Origin: Albugo candida | Lineage: Eukaryota > Oomycota > Peronosporomycetes > Albuginales | Assembly (NCBI GenBank): GCA_040437565.1 | Contig: JBDOQK010000079.1 | Coordinates: forward strand, 38,081 to 102,080 | Direction of reading: 5' to 3' | Length of the DNA stretch: 64,000 nt | Part shown: in pieces, positions 1 to 13,109 of the stretch | Numbering within the stretch: the stretch's first letter is position 1 | Layout of the letters: each line of letters opens with the position of its first letter | Translations under genes and position numbers: made by a program | Notes under the pieces: generated by a model | Seen by the model: the letters and a program-made list of their open reading frames with translations, nothing else | What the model was told of the DNA's origin: nothing | Databases searched by the model: none

Positions 1-3000
1 CACAGCTGCTCGCCTCTATGGCTGACTCATCAGCTTCTATGGCGTTTTCGATGCGGCCGATCGCTGGCATCAGCAGTTGGCAGCGGCGCATTTGCAATGT
101 CATCGTGTTCTGTGAGTGCCAATAGAACACCGCCCGTCAAGGCAATGGCGCGCCTGGGCGACGATATGTTAAATGCGACTGTGAGCGTCACTGTGTGTTT
201 GCTTTCGTTTACCTCATGAACTTCTAAAATCGCTGGAACGTCTTATAGTAGGTTGGCAGCCGTCTTCCATGATAAATTCATTGTCTGCATGAAATGTGGT
301 ACGAATGGCATGTACTTATCGTACATCATGCGTAACTAAATGTATGATCTTGAAAATCCAGGCGGAGATGACCTCGTTCACCGTGGCTGGGCCGTTCCAC
401 AGACCGTAATCTGGATGCGTCCACACTTCCTCGTACAATACGTAATTCCCATTAGCCATCGAGAGCGTCAAGAACCATTCTTCCGAACCTCAGCATATTA
501 TTGCGGGGTTTGTATGCGTTACAACACCATACTGAGTTTATTTAACTCGTCAACATTCTCGATGCGTGTCTCTTCGACAGTTGCGCTTGTGATTGGAACG
601 CTAGGTACTGAATTTCGTTCCACTTCTAATGTGGTGGGGTTTGCTTGAGTGTTAATTGCAACATTTGCAGTATTTGATACCCACTTCTTTGTCGCCATGC
701 GATACTGAGAGATTAACGTCCTCATTAGTCGCAGCACAGCCCAATTCACGACTTTTACGGCTCCGTGGAACCATGGAGCTTGCGCTTCTGTAAGATAATG
801 ATGGTGATGTTGAAAAGATTTAATCATGTCATTTTTTAAATGTTTTTCTCAGTCAATCACTTAGGTATAGTGCACTCCAAGAACTTCAAAGCATGTCATC
901 AACGCATCAAATATTGACTCTGCATGAACAGCTTCGTAGCTTATAATCCATAAGTAATGTGATGCATCGTCTTTTATCACGAAGGCATGATTCTTCCTGC
1001 ACTGGCATTTCCTTTTCTTATGTGCAAACAATTCCAATGAAGCAGATTATTTGTTTATTGGCATGTGTCATTTTGCCTAGCAGTCATGGTACCATGGCAC
1101 GACCTCGAGAATCACAATGTAGACATCGTGTAGCAAACATGTCACAGTCCTTCGCATTATTTTCCCCAATACAAATGGCGATTAGACAGGGTGTGCGTGT
1201 CGCTACGGAATGGCCAGTTAGGTTAAAATGTAAATCCACAAAAAATCCGACTTTGAGTCTTGTGATCAATACGACTCTAGAAGGTGGAACCTCTCGTCTC
1301 GGATTTTCCACGGTAGCCGTCAGACACCGTCGCCCCTTTACAAGTATTCGATTTCGGTGGTGTAATGTCTGACAATTAGGCTGATTCTTGTGCCTTTTGT
1401 TCGTCAACCACACTTCGACATTCTTGGCCGTCCACTTCCTCACAGCTGATCAGCATATGATATAATTGATTCAGATGGTGGCATGCGGCGCCCCCACCTG
1501 GACAGTAAAATCCACCCAGATATTCGAATCTCCTGGAAGGTCGTAAAGGACGTACTCATAATCATGAGTACCATCTCCAATATATGTAATTCGTCTGCCG
1601 CATACATGGGTACTGCTGTTGTCAGATTATGTAGGTCGAATTTGTCCCGTAGATATCTACGGTCGTTATATCATCGGAATCCACAAGAGAGAGCGAAAAT
1701 TTTCTCCCCTCTAAGGTTTCCAGATAAAGAAAAACTCTTTTCTCCACGATTGCTCAAGACTGCGCTGCTCCGCTACATGTTTCACTTAAAAACAATAATG
1801 TCTGGTAATCTTATTCCTCAAATAGACGCTTTGCCGTCTCAATATAAATCTGCGTAGCTACAGCTCCTAAATGGTCCTGATTTCATCCGAGAATACGCAC
1901 AGTATTTCCTGGGGTTCGAGATGTCATAATATAAGCATTTTGATTCCGGGATCATTTCGTTTTCGAATACTTTCACTTTCTTCTGCCACAAAACTACTTC
2001 ATTCATTAGGCTTATCGCGACCTGGCTCCTCTTTCTACCTCTCGCTGTGTCACAGACTCGTTCCAGGATATCTTTAAGCGGCTTAGTCACGGTGTTCTCA
2101 ACTGGCGTCGCGTTGTACATTTAGTTTACTGCACAGAAAGCTGGACTAAATCAGCTCCGTTTTATGGATCAAATGGGGAATTTAGAGACTCGCTTTTGCC
2201 CGGGTCGTGTTGGAAACCCTCTCCAGACATAGCTTTCCCACACCATATCTCTTATTTCTAAAAACGGATATTTCTTGGGTTTGAGCTTTACTCTAGATCC
2301 TGGACCATCTCCAGAACCACCGCTATCATTGAGTACCAATAGCTCATCCAGCCAAATAAGCTGTGAATTGTACAATACTGACTCGAAAATTTCCTGTCCT
2401 GTACTTTCATATTTACGCCACGTTATCAAAATCTCCCTTTAGGACTCTGGTTGGCGTGAACACTCTTTCGTAGATGATAAATGAAAACTTCTGTGGCTAT
2501 TTATTCTTTAATAAAACTACCAGTAGCTCTTGAAGATCCCGAGTGATGCCATAGACCTTTTTCCCCGCAAATGATCCAAAATACCTACCTACTGTGACTA
2601 TGACCATGCCTGATGCTTGGTCTGTGTGTTTTCTGCCCACAATTCCACGTTCATCCCGATCTCTCCGATATGAGACTTCTTCATTACTACTGAAGGAGAA
2701 CCCCAAGCACCCATCGGCTTATGATACACTAACATCGCCTATCGCAATGTTCCTTCGTGTTTTCATGAACTCTTGATGTTCATTCCGATATCAGTTAATC
2801 TTTGCTCTCTGGCTTATCTCGTACCAGCAACGTTGGAACTCGACAGACGGGTCCAGACCTAGTTACCCACCACGGAAACAGGCGGCGTACTACATAAGCA
2901 AATCATACATTTTCTTAGTATCTCTCGAGCAGTCCGCTATTCCTAGGTGTCTCACTGCTTGGAGTAACGCGTCTTCCACCTTCTTATCGTCGTGGCCTTT

Positions 3001-3300
3001 CTCTGCCACATTTGGAAAAAAGACCAGTTTATAGATGGATTTCCATCTTTCTTGTTCGTCAGCAGCTGGTGGCGCTTCTTTGTCAAGGATTTTTTTACAC
3101 TGTGTATCTGGTTCTTTAACTAACTTCCTTATCCTATCATGATCCCTGACCGTGTGAATGTCACTTAAGTCTGAATTGAAACCTAGGGAGGCAGATATTA
3201 TCCAACCGTATTGCTTGATTGGGATCAAACTGCTGCCCGCACTGCCGGAGACCGAACTAACGACTTCCGGCAAGGGGTCCATGTGCTCAAGTGCCCAGCC
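1..3300 (-). mobile_element. Decayed Gypsy LTR retrotransposon (partial)
   Basis: Minus-strand reading shows, from right to left, a gag-like start (about 3282-2890), protease and reverse-transcriptase/RNase H stretches (about 2700-1840; a segment reading LKPKKYPF resembles the conserved LKLNPKKC region of Gypsy RT) and an integrase core with its downstream part (about 1000-500; KDDASHYLWI and the following region resemble oomycete Gypsy integrases). The element leaves the window on the left, so one end is not seen and no LTR pair can be checked. It is a fossil with many breaks and looks old. The family call rests on the RT and integrase resemblance; the gag assignment is by position and is weaker. 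Confidence 0.7.
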
Positions 3301-4600
3301 GATTGAGCTGGGGAGGACCCAGCTGGTGGCGCTACTACGCCTACCAGGCCTGAATGTAGACTTCCTCTACCGATACTGCGTTTTACATGTCAAATACCGC
3401 AATTACAGCTCTATACTTCTCAAATATGGCTTAAGGCCTGTAACCCAGCTGGCTCATGGCACGAATGATTGAAAGATAAGGCCCAACTATCAGGCTGTGG
3501 GTGGGCGGTATCCAACTTCCTAGGTGCAGCGGTCCGCCGGGAGTATCGACACGTAGATATAACTTTTCAGTCTGTTCATGACTACCGTCTTTCCCGTGAA
3601 GCTACCAGCCTCAACAGTAGGGTACAACTAGTGAATTTGGCTTTAGGACATTATCTCGGACAGTTGTTCCACGTAATTAGGTCCTACGACAGACGTGAAC
3701 GCTCCGTAGTCTGTCAGCCCATCGACACTTTCGCTTGTGCCGATCCTCCCATCTAGCAGGAGCTTATTTTGGACTTCGACCCCNNNNNNNNNNNNNNNNN
3801 NNNNNNNNNNNNNNNNNNNNNNNNNNNNNNNNNNNNNNNNNNNNNNNNNNNNNNNNNNNNNNNNNNNNNNNNNNNNNNNNNNNCAGCTGGCTCATGGCAC
3901 GAATGATTGAAAGATAAGGCCCAACTATCAGGCTGTGGGTGGGCGGTATCCAACTTCCTAGGTGCAGCGGTCCGCCGGGAGTATCGACACGTAGATATAA
4001 CTTTTCAGTCTGTTCATGACTACCGTCTTTCCCGTGAAGCTACCAGCCTCAACAGTAGGGTACAACTAGTGAATTTGGCTTTAGGACATTATCTCGGACA
4101 GTTGTTCCACGTAATTAGGTCCTACGACAGACGTGAACGCTCCGTAGTCTGTCAGCCCATCGACACTTTCGCTTGTGCCGATCCTCCCATCTAGCAGGAG
4201 CTTATTTTGGACTTCGACCCCTCATTTTGGGTAACTGCAGCGCCCGAGTGCACGGCCATCTGTAGAGCTCATGCTCTTCGTTAATTCTTATGTAAATAAC
4301 ACAGAGCCCTCGCTAAGCTTCAGAAACATCGGAGCATTTATCAACACCATACTTTGGAGATCTACATCTCAAACGGCTCTACGAGGGGTCTCAGGTTCGT
4401 TTGGTGTGGCATCGGGTTTTCCTTCCAAGGGTAACGCACTCTTTTGCTTCAATCTTGGGCTTTTTGGTTTCTATAACTGCGCTGGAATTACACTGTACAC
4501 GTAAACATTCTATCGGAGACTTTTCGACGGCGACAATAGATGATTAATCGATTGTGCCCGGTCGAAAAGACAAGGAAATTCGAAGCATGTTCACCTGATG
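3301..4600. other. Unassigned stretch with false duplication
   Basis: No recognisable gene. On the minus strand it lies just upstream of the Gypsy gag-like region, so it may hold that element's 5' untranslated region or LTR, but the partner LTR would be outside the window. A 95-residue open frame (3469-3756) recurs identically at 3907-4194 only because the sequence is repeated on both sides of a 100-N gap. I see no domain in it. Confidence 0.4.
3446..4221. repeat. Gap-flanking identical duplication (338 bp x2)
   Basis: Bases 3446-3783 and 3884-4221 read the same and bracket a gap of exactly 100 N (3784-3883). The left copy stops at the gap and the right copy starts at the gap, as expected when two overlapping contig ends were scaffolded without merging. 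The locus probably has a single copy. Confidence 0.85.
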
Positions 4601-5705
4601 AACTAGGAACTTTTAAATCTTCGTCGACAAGGTGCTGAACTGCAAGATTTCTTTTTGATGGATGACTGGAGCTACAGCGTATTCAATTCTTTTAGCTTTT
4701 CGCATCCGTTGCGTCGACAATCATTCCTGCAAATTGAACAACTGCTTCGACGGAATTCTTACAACTTACTCAACCTTCCTTTAGATCATACAAGCCGATT
4801 AATATATACACCGTCACACCACTTGCGACATAAGAAAATGGTATAATGGATAAATTACATCTACTTGCTGAAAACACGAAATCAAAAGGTGGCATCAGGA
4901 ATCAGATGGATTGGAGAATAACGATGTCATATTTGAATTTTCTCAAAATGCCGTCAGTACTACATGAAACAACAAATGTCTTTCCACTGACCAAGAATTA
5001 CATTATGAAGCTGCTACTCATAGTCCGATCACGCAAAATGTTTGGTACAATTTTTGCATGGTGGAAGAACCACATCGGACATTTCGAAAATCGTTTGCAA
5101 CAGTTTTCGAGATTCAAAATGTGTTCGAGACTTTCTTCGAGACTATGGCACATAACGAGGTCAACTTTCCTCGACACATATTACAGCGAGGAAGAGCTGA
5201 ACGCATCGGATATGGCTGAGGAAAGATTAATGAGTCGAATGTACAGTGAAGTCACTCATATACTATAGCGTATCCACACAACGATTGATCTCATCACTTA
5301 GATCCAACCAAATGCAAGTGGCAGATCCTTTGTGTGGCAGCACCAATAGCTGAGAGAAAGCCTTTTCCCGTCTATTCCACGCTCTCAATTCTCATGTATT
5401 GCGTGGAAACCTCCCAAACCATCCAAGAGTAATCCCATGTCAGCGGTTTGGTCATCACGGGAGAGATAAGACGCAATGGATACAGAACGTGGTGGAACAA
5501 TTATGGCCACATCATGGCATGTTCGGAAACGTGTCTTACTTATTTCGAAGATCGATAGTTTTGTCTGGCCTACCGGATGTTGTCGTTTCGATCTCGTTTC
5601 TGTTTTCAAAGAATTATCAGCCGGACATAATAATGTGCACGTAGCCTTCGTGTGGGGCGATGGAATCCGATCAAAATCTCTTTAAGAGTGCGATGACACG
5701 GCACA
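4600..5705 (+). mobile_element. LINE fragment, 3' part (after RT core)
   Basis: This stretch matches the 3' part of the LINE at about 34.95-42.2 kb, in the same order. Shared landmarks are the region around 4700-4845 (matching 36830-36950), the TACTACATGAAA segment at 4957-4970 (matching 41466-41480), the frame coding for EEELNASDMAEE (5190-5225; EEELNTSDMAEE at 41697-41730), and the terminal AGTGCGAT.ACAC at about 5685. It holds the segment after the RT core and the 3' end only, which is typical 5' truncation. The copy has many frame interruptions and is not coding. Confidence 0.7.
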
Positions 5706-5870
5706 GTAATGAAGGGAGCACGTCTTTGTTGGGATCAGTTTTCTCGTTTTGACCACGTTGGTCGCATATTGCATGTGCAATTATGCCAACATTACGGCCG
5801 GCATGGAAAGAATTCAGCAAATTATAGGGATTATAGAAAAAATATACCAAGACAATAATAAAATAAAATA
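5706..5870. other. Short spacer, AT-rich
   Basis: Nothing coding is seen. The end (5844-5870) reads TATACCAAGAC followed by an A/T run just before the TIR of the next element. A near copy of TATACCAAGAC lies just beyond the other end of that element (7151-7161), which could be part of the target site or of an extended terminus. Confidence 0.4.
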
Positions 5871-7142
5871 AGGTCACTGCTATCTGTACCCCCCCCTTTG
5901 CTATTTGTACACTTCCCTGATTAATAACCAATCAAAAGCCTGCAAAGACTTCCTCGCGTCGCGAAACTTTTTGGACGCGTAGTTTCCTCCTCTTACGAAT
6001 CTTTTGTAACAAATTCGTCAGTTAAGTGCTGGTGTTGCGCCTTCTCACACACTTTTGACAATGACCGCAAATTGTACACGACACTTATCACTTGAAGGAT
6101 ACAACACTCCTACTCTTTCTAATTATTGTCATTCGAGTGCATAATAACTCGAGCAATCTTCAATGCGGGATAGGAGAGACACCTCGATAGACCGTCTTGT
6201 GTCTTTTCACATACTCTTGAAGCTTTTCAAGCCATCCAGAATTGCTGAATGTTTTTATCTCTCATGAAAGCTTTTTCCTCAAAGCATCACACACTATGCT
6301 TACACTCGTCTCTGATCAGCTGACATCTTAACTAAGATTATGTTCTTACACAGCCACAATCTGAAGTGATTGATCAGTATGTCTGCTTCGAGGAGTCCGA
6401 GACAAATGTTCTTTCACGGCTAGGCTGAAGTCTTTATGATTATAAAAAGACTTTGCCGTGGAACATGTCTCCTAGTTGCTGGATTCGGTACATGCACCTG
6501 TTGTATATAGGTTAATTTCATTCTTTTAAGTGTATACGAGTCATTCAGACAGATTCTCCCGATTTGTCACTGGAAGAATCATCTTTTGGCAAAAGGTTCA
6601 AGCAACGTTTTGTGTCGCCGTTTTTGTATTTATAATGGTGCCGCTTAAATGAATGAATGATGTTCGGTACTGCACTAGACGACTTGGCTCGCTGTGACAT
6701 AGGCTCTTTTTGTATATGAAGCCACCGATACATTCTATTTTAGAATTAGTCGCATTTTTATTTAATTTATGTGTGTTCAAGACTCTCTATAGATGCTACA
6801 ACACTGCTTTTTAGCAGGAAGCAATTGATCACTTCTAAGATAAGACAAAAGACCATTTTTGCGACATCAAACCCTTTAGATTCAGCAAAAAAGCTGAATT
6901 TGTGCAGCAAAGATCGGAAGAGAAAGAGTATGACTTCGTCGAAGCGAGTATTGTTTTTCTAAACGCTGCTTTTTTGTTTTTTATTCGTTGATGGTCTCGA
7001 CTTTGCTACTTAGACAAAGGTGAAACAATTATTTACACGTCCGAACAGTTTCGCGACGCGAGGAGGAAGTTTTCCAGGCTTCTGATTGGTTATTAATCAG
7101 GGAGTGTACAAATAGCAAGGGGGTGTACATATAGCAGTGGTC
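5871..7142. mobile_element. Non-autonomous MULE-like TIR element (~1.27 kb)
   Basis: The left arm (5871-5990) and right arm (about 7030-7142) are inverted copies of each other. Both contain the runs CTATTTGTACA, CTGATTAATA.CCAATC and CGCGTCGCGAAAC in mirrored order. The same arms bound the element at 9070-11822, whose interior codes for a MULE/FAR1-like transposase. The interior here (6000-7030) shows no transposase reading and no recognisable gene, so I infer a non-autonomous relative mobilised by that family. The exact outer ends are uncertain by a few tens of bases. Confidence 0.65.
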
Positions 7143-7339
7143 TAAAAAATATACCAAGACTGTATACTCTATGTACGGATATACACGTGCGAAGATTATG
7201 ACGAGAAAAAACAGTCTTGGATGAAAACGCTCTGATCAAAAATGCCCTATGTAGTAAGTATGATAAAGCATACAATTACGCGTCCCTTATCGCACAGGTC
7301 CTACGATTATGGCCAAAATGGTTGCACATTTTACATCTC

Positions 7340-8850
7340 GTTTAACGCTTTTCTATTTTCTTAGTAGCTTGTTGCGATGGAATCCGCTTCTTCTTTGGGT
7401 ATTTTTTTCGCAAAATAGTTGGAGTGTTGCTTGCACACACCTCTTGAAAATATATTTTCCACCACGCTTGACATATCTTATCTTCAAATTTCTCAGAATA
7501 AGCGGCCGCTAACGTCGATGTTTTCCTGGAGTCATGGAAATACGTGGCCATAATGGGCATTTACTCGAATGCTGCAATATTAGTAATGCATGAGTGCAAG
7601 GCTAGTCAACATCTTCGAAGTACCCACAAGAGCATCGCGCAGCTTTATCACGAAACTGAGCTGCAAACTTCACCGGAATACTTTCCACCTCTGAGCGGAT
7701 TTCGACGATGGAGCAACAGGTCGAGCATTCATCAATTTCACCCCACCTCGCAGCGTCCATTGTTTTATGTGGTACATATGTGGTTATTACTCTCCGGCCT
7801 TTCTCTTCGCTGATATTCCACCTCACTTGCACACCGCGTAACGTTCAATCACCATTCGCCAGTCGATGACCGGAAGACTCAAATTCCCTCAACATTGCTG
7901 CTTACCGCCTTCACGTTGTTCGATCTCAAAGTGATGTATCTTGGACATGGTGAGTGAGCTGTTGATCAGTTTTTCACGCCCAACTTCCTGAAGCCACACC
8001 AGCGCACTGCTGTTCAAATTGGCGATATTTGCTTTCGCCTTTTTCGTACTTCATCGTTGTTCGTAGACCAGCAAATATCCATGCCAAATGCTTCAAAAAC
8101 TTGGACTTTTGTTCTTGAAATTTTCCATTAAAGCCGGAAGCAGAAATTGTCTGGGACGTCTGGTGCCAATGTGTGCATAGCCTGCATAAGTCTTTTGTCT
8201 CTATCCGATATCACGAATGTAGGAGATGGCTGGAGGGGAGAGAGTAGAAAATTCAAAAACCAGCTTCAGTTATTTTCATTATCCACCAACACGAGCCCAA
8301 TTCTGATAATGGGATCTCGTTGTTTCCATTTCGAAAGCACGCAACAAGGAGAATCCCAGATGTCTTCACAAATGTACCGTCACAGATCATCCCACAATCA
8401 CTGTATGACGTATATGCTTGAAAATCCCCGGAATATGATAATAATCCGCATGAATTCATTGAATACGATTTTAAGCTTGGCTTCGTGGCCTGGAATGTTT
8501 TGTGCAGCCATGCAGGATGGAATGAGGCTGTATTGCTCAATATCACTTCCGCATACCTCAAGCTTTAACTTTTCTAGTGCGTGAGCGCACTTCATATATG
8601 TGCCGGAAATCCCTTCGTTCTTCAACTTCGTTTTTATCATCACGGGAGTCGCTTTCCTACAGGAGATTATGGCCATATCTCTGACTGCAGGATTTACAGT
8701 AATTTGTTTCGCAGTTGTATATCTACGAGACGCCTTTGACGATTCGGATACTTGAAAGAAGTATAAAAAAACTTTGTTGGAGAGCTGAAGGTCTGCGAAA
8801 AAGCAAACTACACAACGAGGAAACTGCCATGCTGTGTGCACACTGCTTCA
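7340..8850 (-). pseudogene. MULE transposase relic (SWIM-type)
   Basis: In minus-strand order there is an N-terminal helical region (about 8840-8600), a DDE-like segment with MICDGTFVKTSG followed by LLVACFRNGNNEI (about 8400-8310), and a SWIM zinc-binding segment CSCGYFEDVD...CTHALLIL (about 7620-7570). That order is typical of Mutator-like transposases. The reading passes through several frames with stops, so it is a pseudogene. It lies between two TIR elements (5871-7142 and 9070-11822) but I could not identify TIRs of its own. Confidence 0.65.
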
Positions 8851-9069
8851 TAACACCGTTTGTCACTTTACACCACACGAAAAAAGCGGGACGGTTACAT
8901 TTTCGGTTTTACTCAATTACTGGTTTAATGATATTTTTCATTGGCATAAATCATGTTCTCGAAGGAGCTGCTGCTAGTTTGCTGTTCCTCGTCGTCGCTT
9001 TTAATCGCTGGTATTGAAATTTGCAATGTGTATATTCGTACGTATAGTGTACAGCCTTGATATATTTTT

Positions 9070-11822
9070 GGCCACTGCCAAATGAACACACACACACCTT
9101 TGCTGTTTGTACACCCCCACCCTGATTAATAGCCAATCGAAAGCCTGGAAAACTTCCTCGCGTCGTGATACTGTTCGAACTTGTAGATAACTGTTTCACC
9201 TCTGTTTTCAACTACGTGCTATGCCACTGGTGGTGAAAGTGGAACATGTTGAAGAAATGATGACGAAGCCAAATGGAAATACGTCGACTACATAACATTG
9301 TTGTATTGTAGCGAGGCGTCTCGTAGCTAGCTGAGGAAAAAATCAATATATCACTTGTTCTTTTGGAAACACAAGACCGTGTTCTAGTTCGCTTCCCCTG
9401 TGTCATGTCTGTCGTAACAGCACCAGGATTTAACAACTGGAAGCACCCCCTTCTATGTAGAACATTTTATTTTTCATTGTTTGCAACATAGGACATGTAT
9501 AAATTCAACTATACACAAGATGCACTAGACAAGGATTGAAGACATGTCCGTCTATCATGCCCTACTCTCTTGCACTGACTACATTTCCGCTAGGGTTGAG
9601 GTTGACTTTTAGCATGCTCAAACAAAGACGGATCTCGCCTAGTGGAAGATCCAGCTCCTACCGGGCGGCCACGAGTACGTACAATAGCTGGTTCTTGGAC
9701 CAGTAATGTTTTGGAATTGTCCAGTGAACCCAGAGCAGCAGTCAAAAAGATCTGCTGGTGTGGATTCATTGCCTGTTGGCGCCTTCCCAACCGTGTGATC
9801 ATCTCAGAAAAATCAGATACCTCGTGCTGAGATTCCACTGGACGAGGCCGCTGCAACCACCAGTTTTGTTAAAGTGAGACATTTCTAACTGAGAATTGTT
9901 CCTTAAAATTGTGCGTAAATCATGCTTGCAAGGAAGGCCTATTGTTTTCACAAAAGTTCTGGTGCAAGGCGATGAATCTTCCGGAGAAATTGAGATCTCA
10001 TACTGCTGGTGGCCCTGAACGAAGAGGCCAGCAAACAAGCTGAAGTCCATCAGTGGTCATTGCATCCTCAAAAATAAAATGATCGATAATCTACTTTCTT
10101 CAAAGAGTACTTGGACACCTTCCGCACAGCGTTTTCTCAAAATGGTGATAAGCAATCGCATGGGGTTCGCATACTTTCTAAGGCAATGCATCTGCTAACT
10201 TCTCTGCGTTGCGCCTGCCCAGATAAAACCATTTTCCCGTAAACTTCATGAATATCGGATGTGGCACAGTGATCCGTTGTTTTAAGTAGCTGTGACTTCT
10301 TTCATCCCTAGATGTGACATTGTGATCAAAATGGACGTTGCATCTTGTCCACGCCACAACAAAACGTTCCCGGTGTGGTAGCCAAGTAGATTGCACATCT
10401 CGCAAAACGGCTACACGCTTTTTTCTATCGTTATCCAAGCCAATGCATAATCTTCTTCTGTTTTTGCTGAGCTTAACTGTGTCCACTTCTGGAAAACTCA
10501 TCGTATTCCTCAATTGTACTGAAATTAGCTTTTGTCTTCGCCAGAATGTTTTTTTTATATGCCATAGGCATATTTATTGATCCAGCTTGGGGGAGAATGC
10601 GGCGCACAGCTGTCATCAACGAGAGTTCACGATCTAGTATAAAGTAGTGTGCTGCAAACGGAAGAAAAGTATCAATACCTAATTGGCTGGATGCTAAAAT
10701 TAAAAGAAAAGAGACTTACAGAAGTGAAGAGTGACTTAAACACATGCCTGAATTCCACTAAGCACGTGCATAATCATTTTCGCACTCTTTTGATAGAAAG
10801 CAAAAGGATAAGTAAAATCGTCTGATTTGTGAGAGTAACGCCAACAATGTGCAATAACGGCATTTTATATCTAATTGAGTAATATTGACTAAAACATCTA
10901 ATTTGAAATTGAATGCGGCACAATGCACAATTACCTGTTGGTCTTGTAAGTTGAATTCATCACAAAGATTGAATTAGATGTGAATTCTTTCGCCACAGAT
11001 ATACCAGCTTTGAGTGCAATAAACAAGGGACGTAAACGTCCGGCGTAGTCACAGCTTGCCCTGTGATGAAAATTCTATTCATCCAAAAGGTCCAAAAGAG
11101 CTTCAATTGGGCGACGGCCGTCCAAAGCATTGGTACGCACCTAAGTGAAAGATAGTTGGCACAGTGTTCACTGTCCAACATATTCGTTGTCGCTGACAAT
11201 TGTGGTGTACCAACTTTTCTTTTACATTATACATGTCCTTCCCAATCGTTTGGTCTGCTTGTCGCAGACTAGCCAGTATCACTCTTGGTGTTGCTCCTGC
11301 CCGTGACATGTCAGCTGTTGATTGCTGCTGTTCAGCACTTTACATTCGGTGAATTGGGTACGCGGATAGGTCATCCGCTGTACCGTGACCTTGATGGATG
11401 TCCAAGTCTCACTATGGTTGCCTTCCATGGGCAACCTGTACGCATGGAGGATGTTTTTCGCAGGCCTTGACCGTTCCTCTTGTACGGCCCCCCTTGTGCG
11501 CACTTGAGCAGACTTTTCTTATCTCTGTTCCTGTTTTTTTGGAGCGCGAACGCCATGGCATAGCCCTGACTTTTAGCAAACTTCTGCACAGAAACTTCGA
11601 CAATTTCCAAGGAGGCATACTGCGCTGAAGATGGTGCTTCGATTGGCATAGCGGGGAGTTGAATACAGAGGTAAGAACAAAGCTGAAACACAGGTGAAAG
11701 CAGAGATGAAAACTACGCGTCAGAACAGTTTCGCGACGCGGGAGGTATTCCAGGCTGTTGATTGGCTATTAATCAGGATGGGGTGTACAAATAGCAAAGG
11801 GGGTGTTTATTTAGTAGTGGCC
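9070..11822 (-). mobile_element. MULE DNA transposon with ~120-bp TIRs
   Basis: The left arm (9070-9200) and right arm (about 11696-11822) are inverted repeats over roughly 120 bases, including the shared core CTGATTAATAGCCAATC and a CGCGTCG block. Between them a FAR1/MULE-type transposase is readable on the minus strand in several frames (separate entry). The arms match those of the 5871-7142 element, so this is the likely autonomous parent family. The arms differ at a modest number of positions, so the insertion is not very recent. Confidence 0.75.
9530..11690 (-). pseudogene. FAR1/MULE-type transposase, broken
   Basis: Minus-strand reading begins at about 11690 with a FAR1-like DNA-binding domain (AKSQGYAMAFAL, then CAQGGPYKRN and TGCPWKA, matching the family pattern GYa..., CdrGG, CPF). 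It continues with a middle region (about 10500-10200) containing HFDHNVTSRDERSHSYLKQ, similar to the end of MULE catalytic cores. A SWIM-like GLPCKHDLRTIL follows at about 9930, and the end at about 9590-9540 is a CCHC knuckle CSQCKRVGHDRRTC. These parts lie in at least five separate open frames, so the gene is not functional as assembled unless introns explain part of it. Confidence 0.7.
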
Positions 11823-13109
11823 TATTTTTTTCAGAATCCCTAATTTACACTCACATCACATGATTGATAATCACCAATAGAAATTGGATATCCTGGTCCA
11901 TTTATTGCCTTTTCACAGATGAAGGGACCCCCAGACACATAGTACGTATTACCCTTCCGATGTGGGCGCTGAAGGCCTCACACCGTAAATCGACTCCCGT
12001 TGACGTGCTCGGTATATCGTGCTGAAAAGTGAAGATCCTGCCGGTAGCAGCATCCCTCAATACCGTAAACATCGCCCATCTTCTCGTCAACACAATCGAG
12101 ATATAATCAGCTACCAATCAAAAATTAATGTTCTTGGGTATCAAAGGGAGGTTTGTGACCATTTCATAATCTATATCTGCTCAGCTTGCGATAGAGCATG
12201 CTCAACACAGATCCAACTGCGCTCAGTGTTTACGCAATGACTGCGATAGCAGTGGGTGCGAAGTGTTGGAGAGTGCAACGGATTGCGTGGATAAAATATG
12301 TACTTATGTATAGATCAGCCCCGAAGAGAAAATCTCTACTCTTTTGAAAGCATAATTTCTCTTTCAAGAATTTCTCCTTCACTCTCGTCATCGACGAAGT
12401 AGATAGATGACAAGCTCTTTTATTAGCCGAGCGATCATGCTTACCATCGATCAAGTGCACGGCTATTCCTACTTGAAAGTCGACGTCAAATGAGATTCTG
12501 TCGAGGGCTAGATTGGAAATTCGTAGGTGAGATGTCTGCAAATTTTTAAAACTGACATGTCAGCAACGGCATATAGTTACATGTACCATCAACGTGTCTA
12601 TTTCTAAGTCGCAAGTTGATAGAAGTAAGGTTGGAACCTAGAGTGGTGCTATTCTTACCGCGAAGTGCATATGAGTGATATGTTATAACAAACATGCCGT
12701 CACTCTTAGCGAATGGTTCGCGGTGCGTTCGGTACAGAGGTTTTCCTCGTTTCGCTACACAAGATTCGATGGAATGGTGGACGAATTTTTTCTCCTGGAT
12801 CTCTAAGTTGTGAGATCATTGTTCATTGATTATCAGCAAATTTCCTGAGTACGAATCTTCCCATTGTTTCTATCTTTATACCTCCATAAAATAATAGACG
12901 ATGGTGGTGCTTTTCATCGCACCATATCTTTTTATGTACTCCGAAATGCTGCATGACATCATTGATTATATTTATCAGCTTTGAAAATCCGAACCAATAT
13001 AAAACCACACACTAAAACTCACAAGCAGCTTGTAAGAACAATTCCGATCTAGAATCTCTTCAAGTACTCGGATCGTTAATTGACTACAGACTTTTGATAC
13101 GACAACCAA
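11823..13109. other. Intergenic, weak minus-strand frames; upstream of receptor gene
   Basis: Two modest minus-strand frames occur (12230-12541, 103 residues; 11902-12117, 71 residues). They could be exons of one small gene, but I find no join that keeps both in frame and no known domain, so I leave them uncalled. The rest up to 13109 should contain the promoter of the receptor gene; I see no convincing oomycete initiator motif in it. Confidence 0.35.

Noticed and set aside
2890-3282. 130-residue minus frame as an independent host gene or virus-like (Polinton) protein
   Set aside because: It lies directly upstream of Gypsy RT and integrase remains on the same strand, and a similar scrap exists at 32.4 kb, so gag of that element is simpler.
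3469-4194. Tandem pair of identical 95-residue genes
   Set aside because: The copies are exactly the two flanks of a 100-N gap; an assembly artefact is the better reading.
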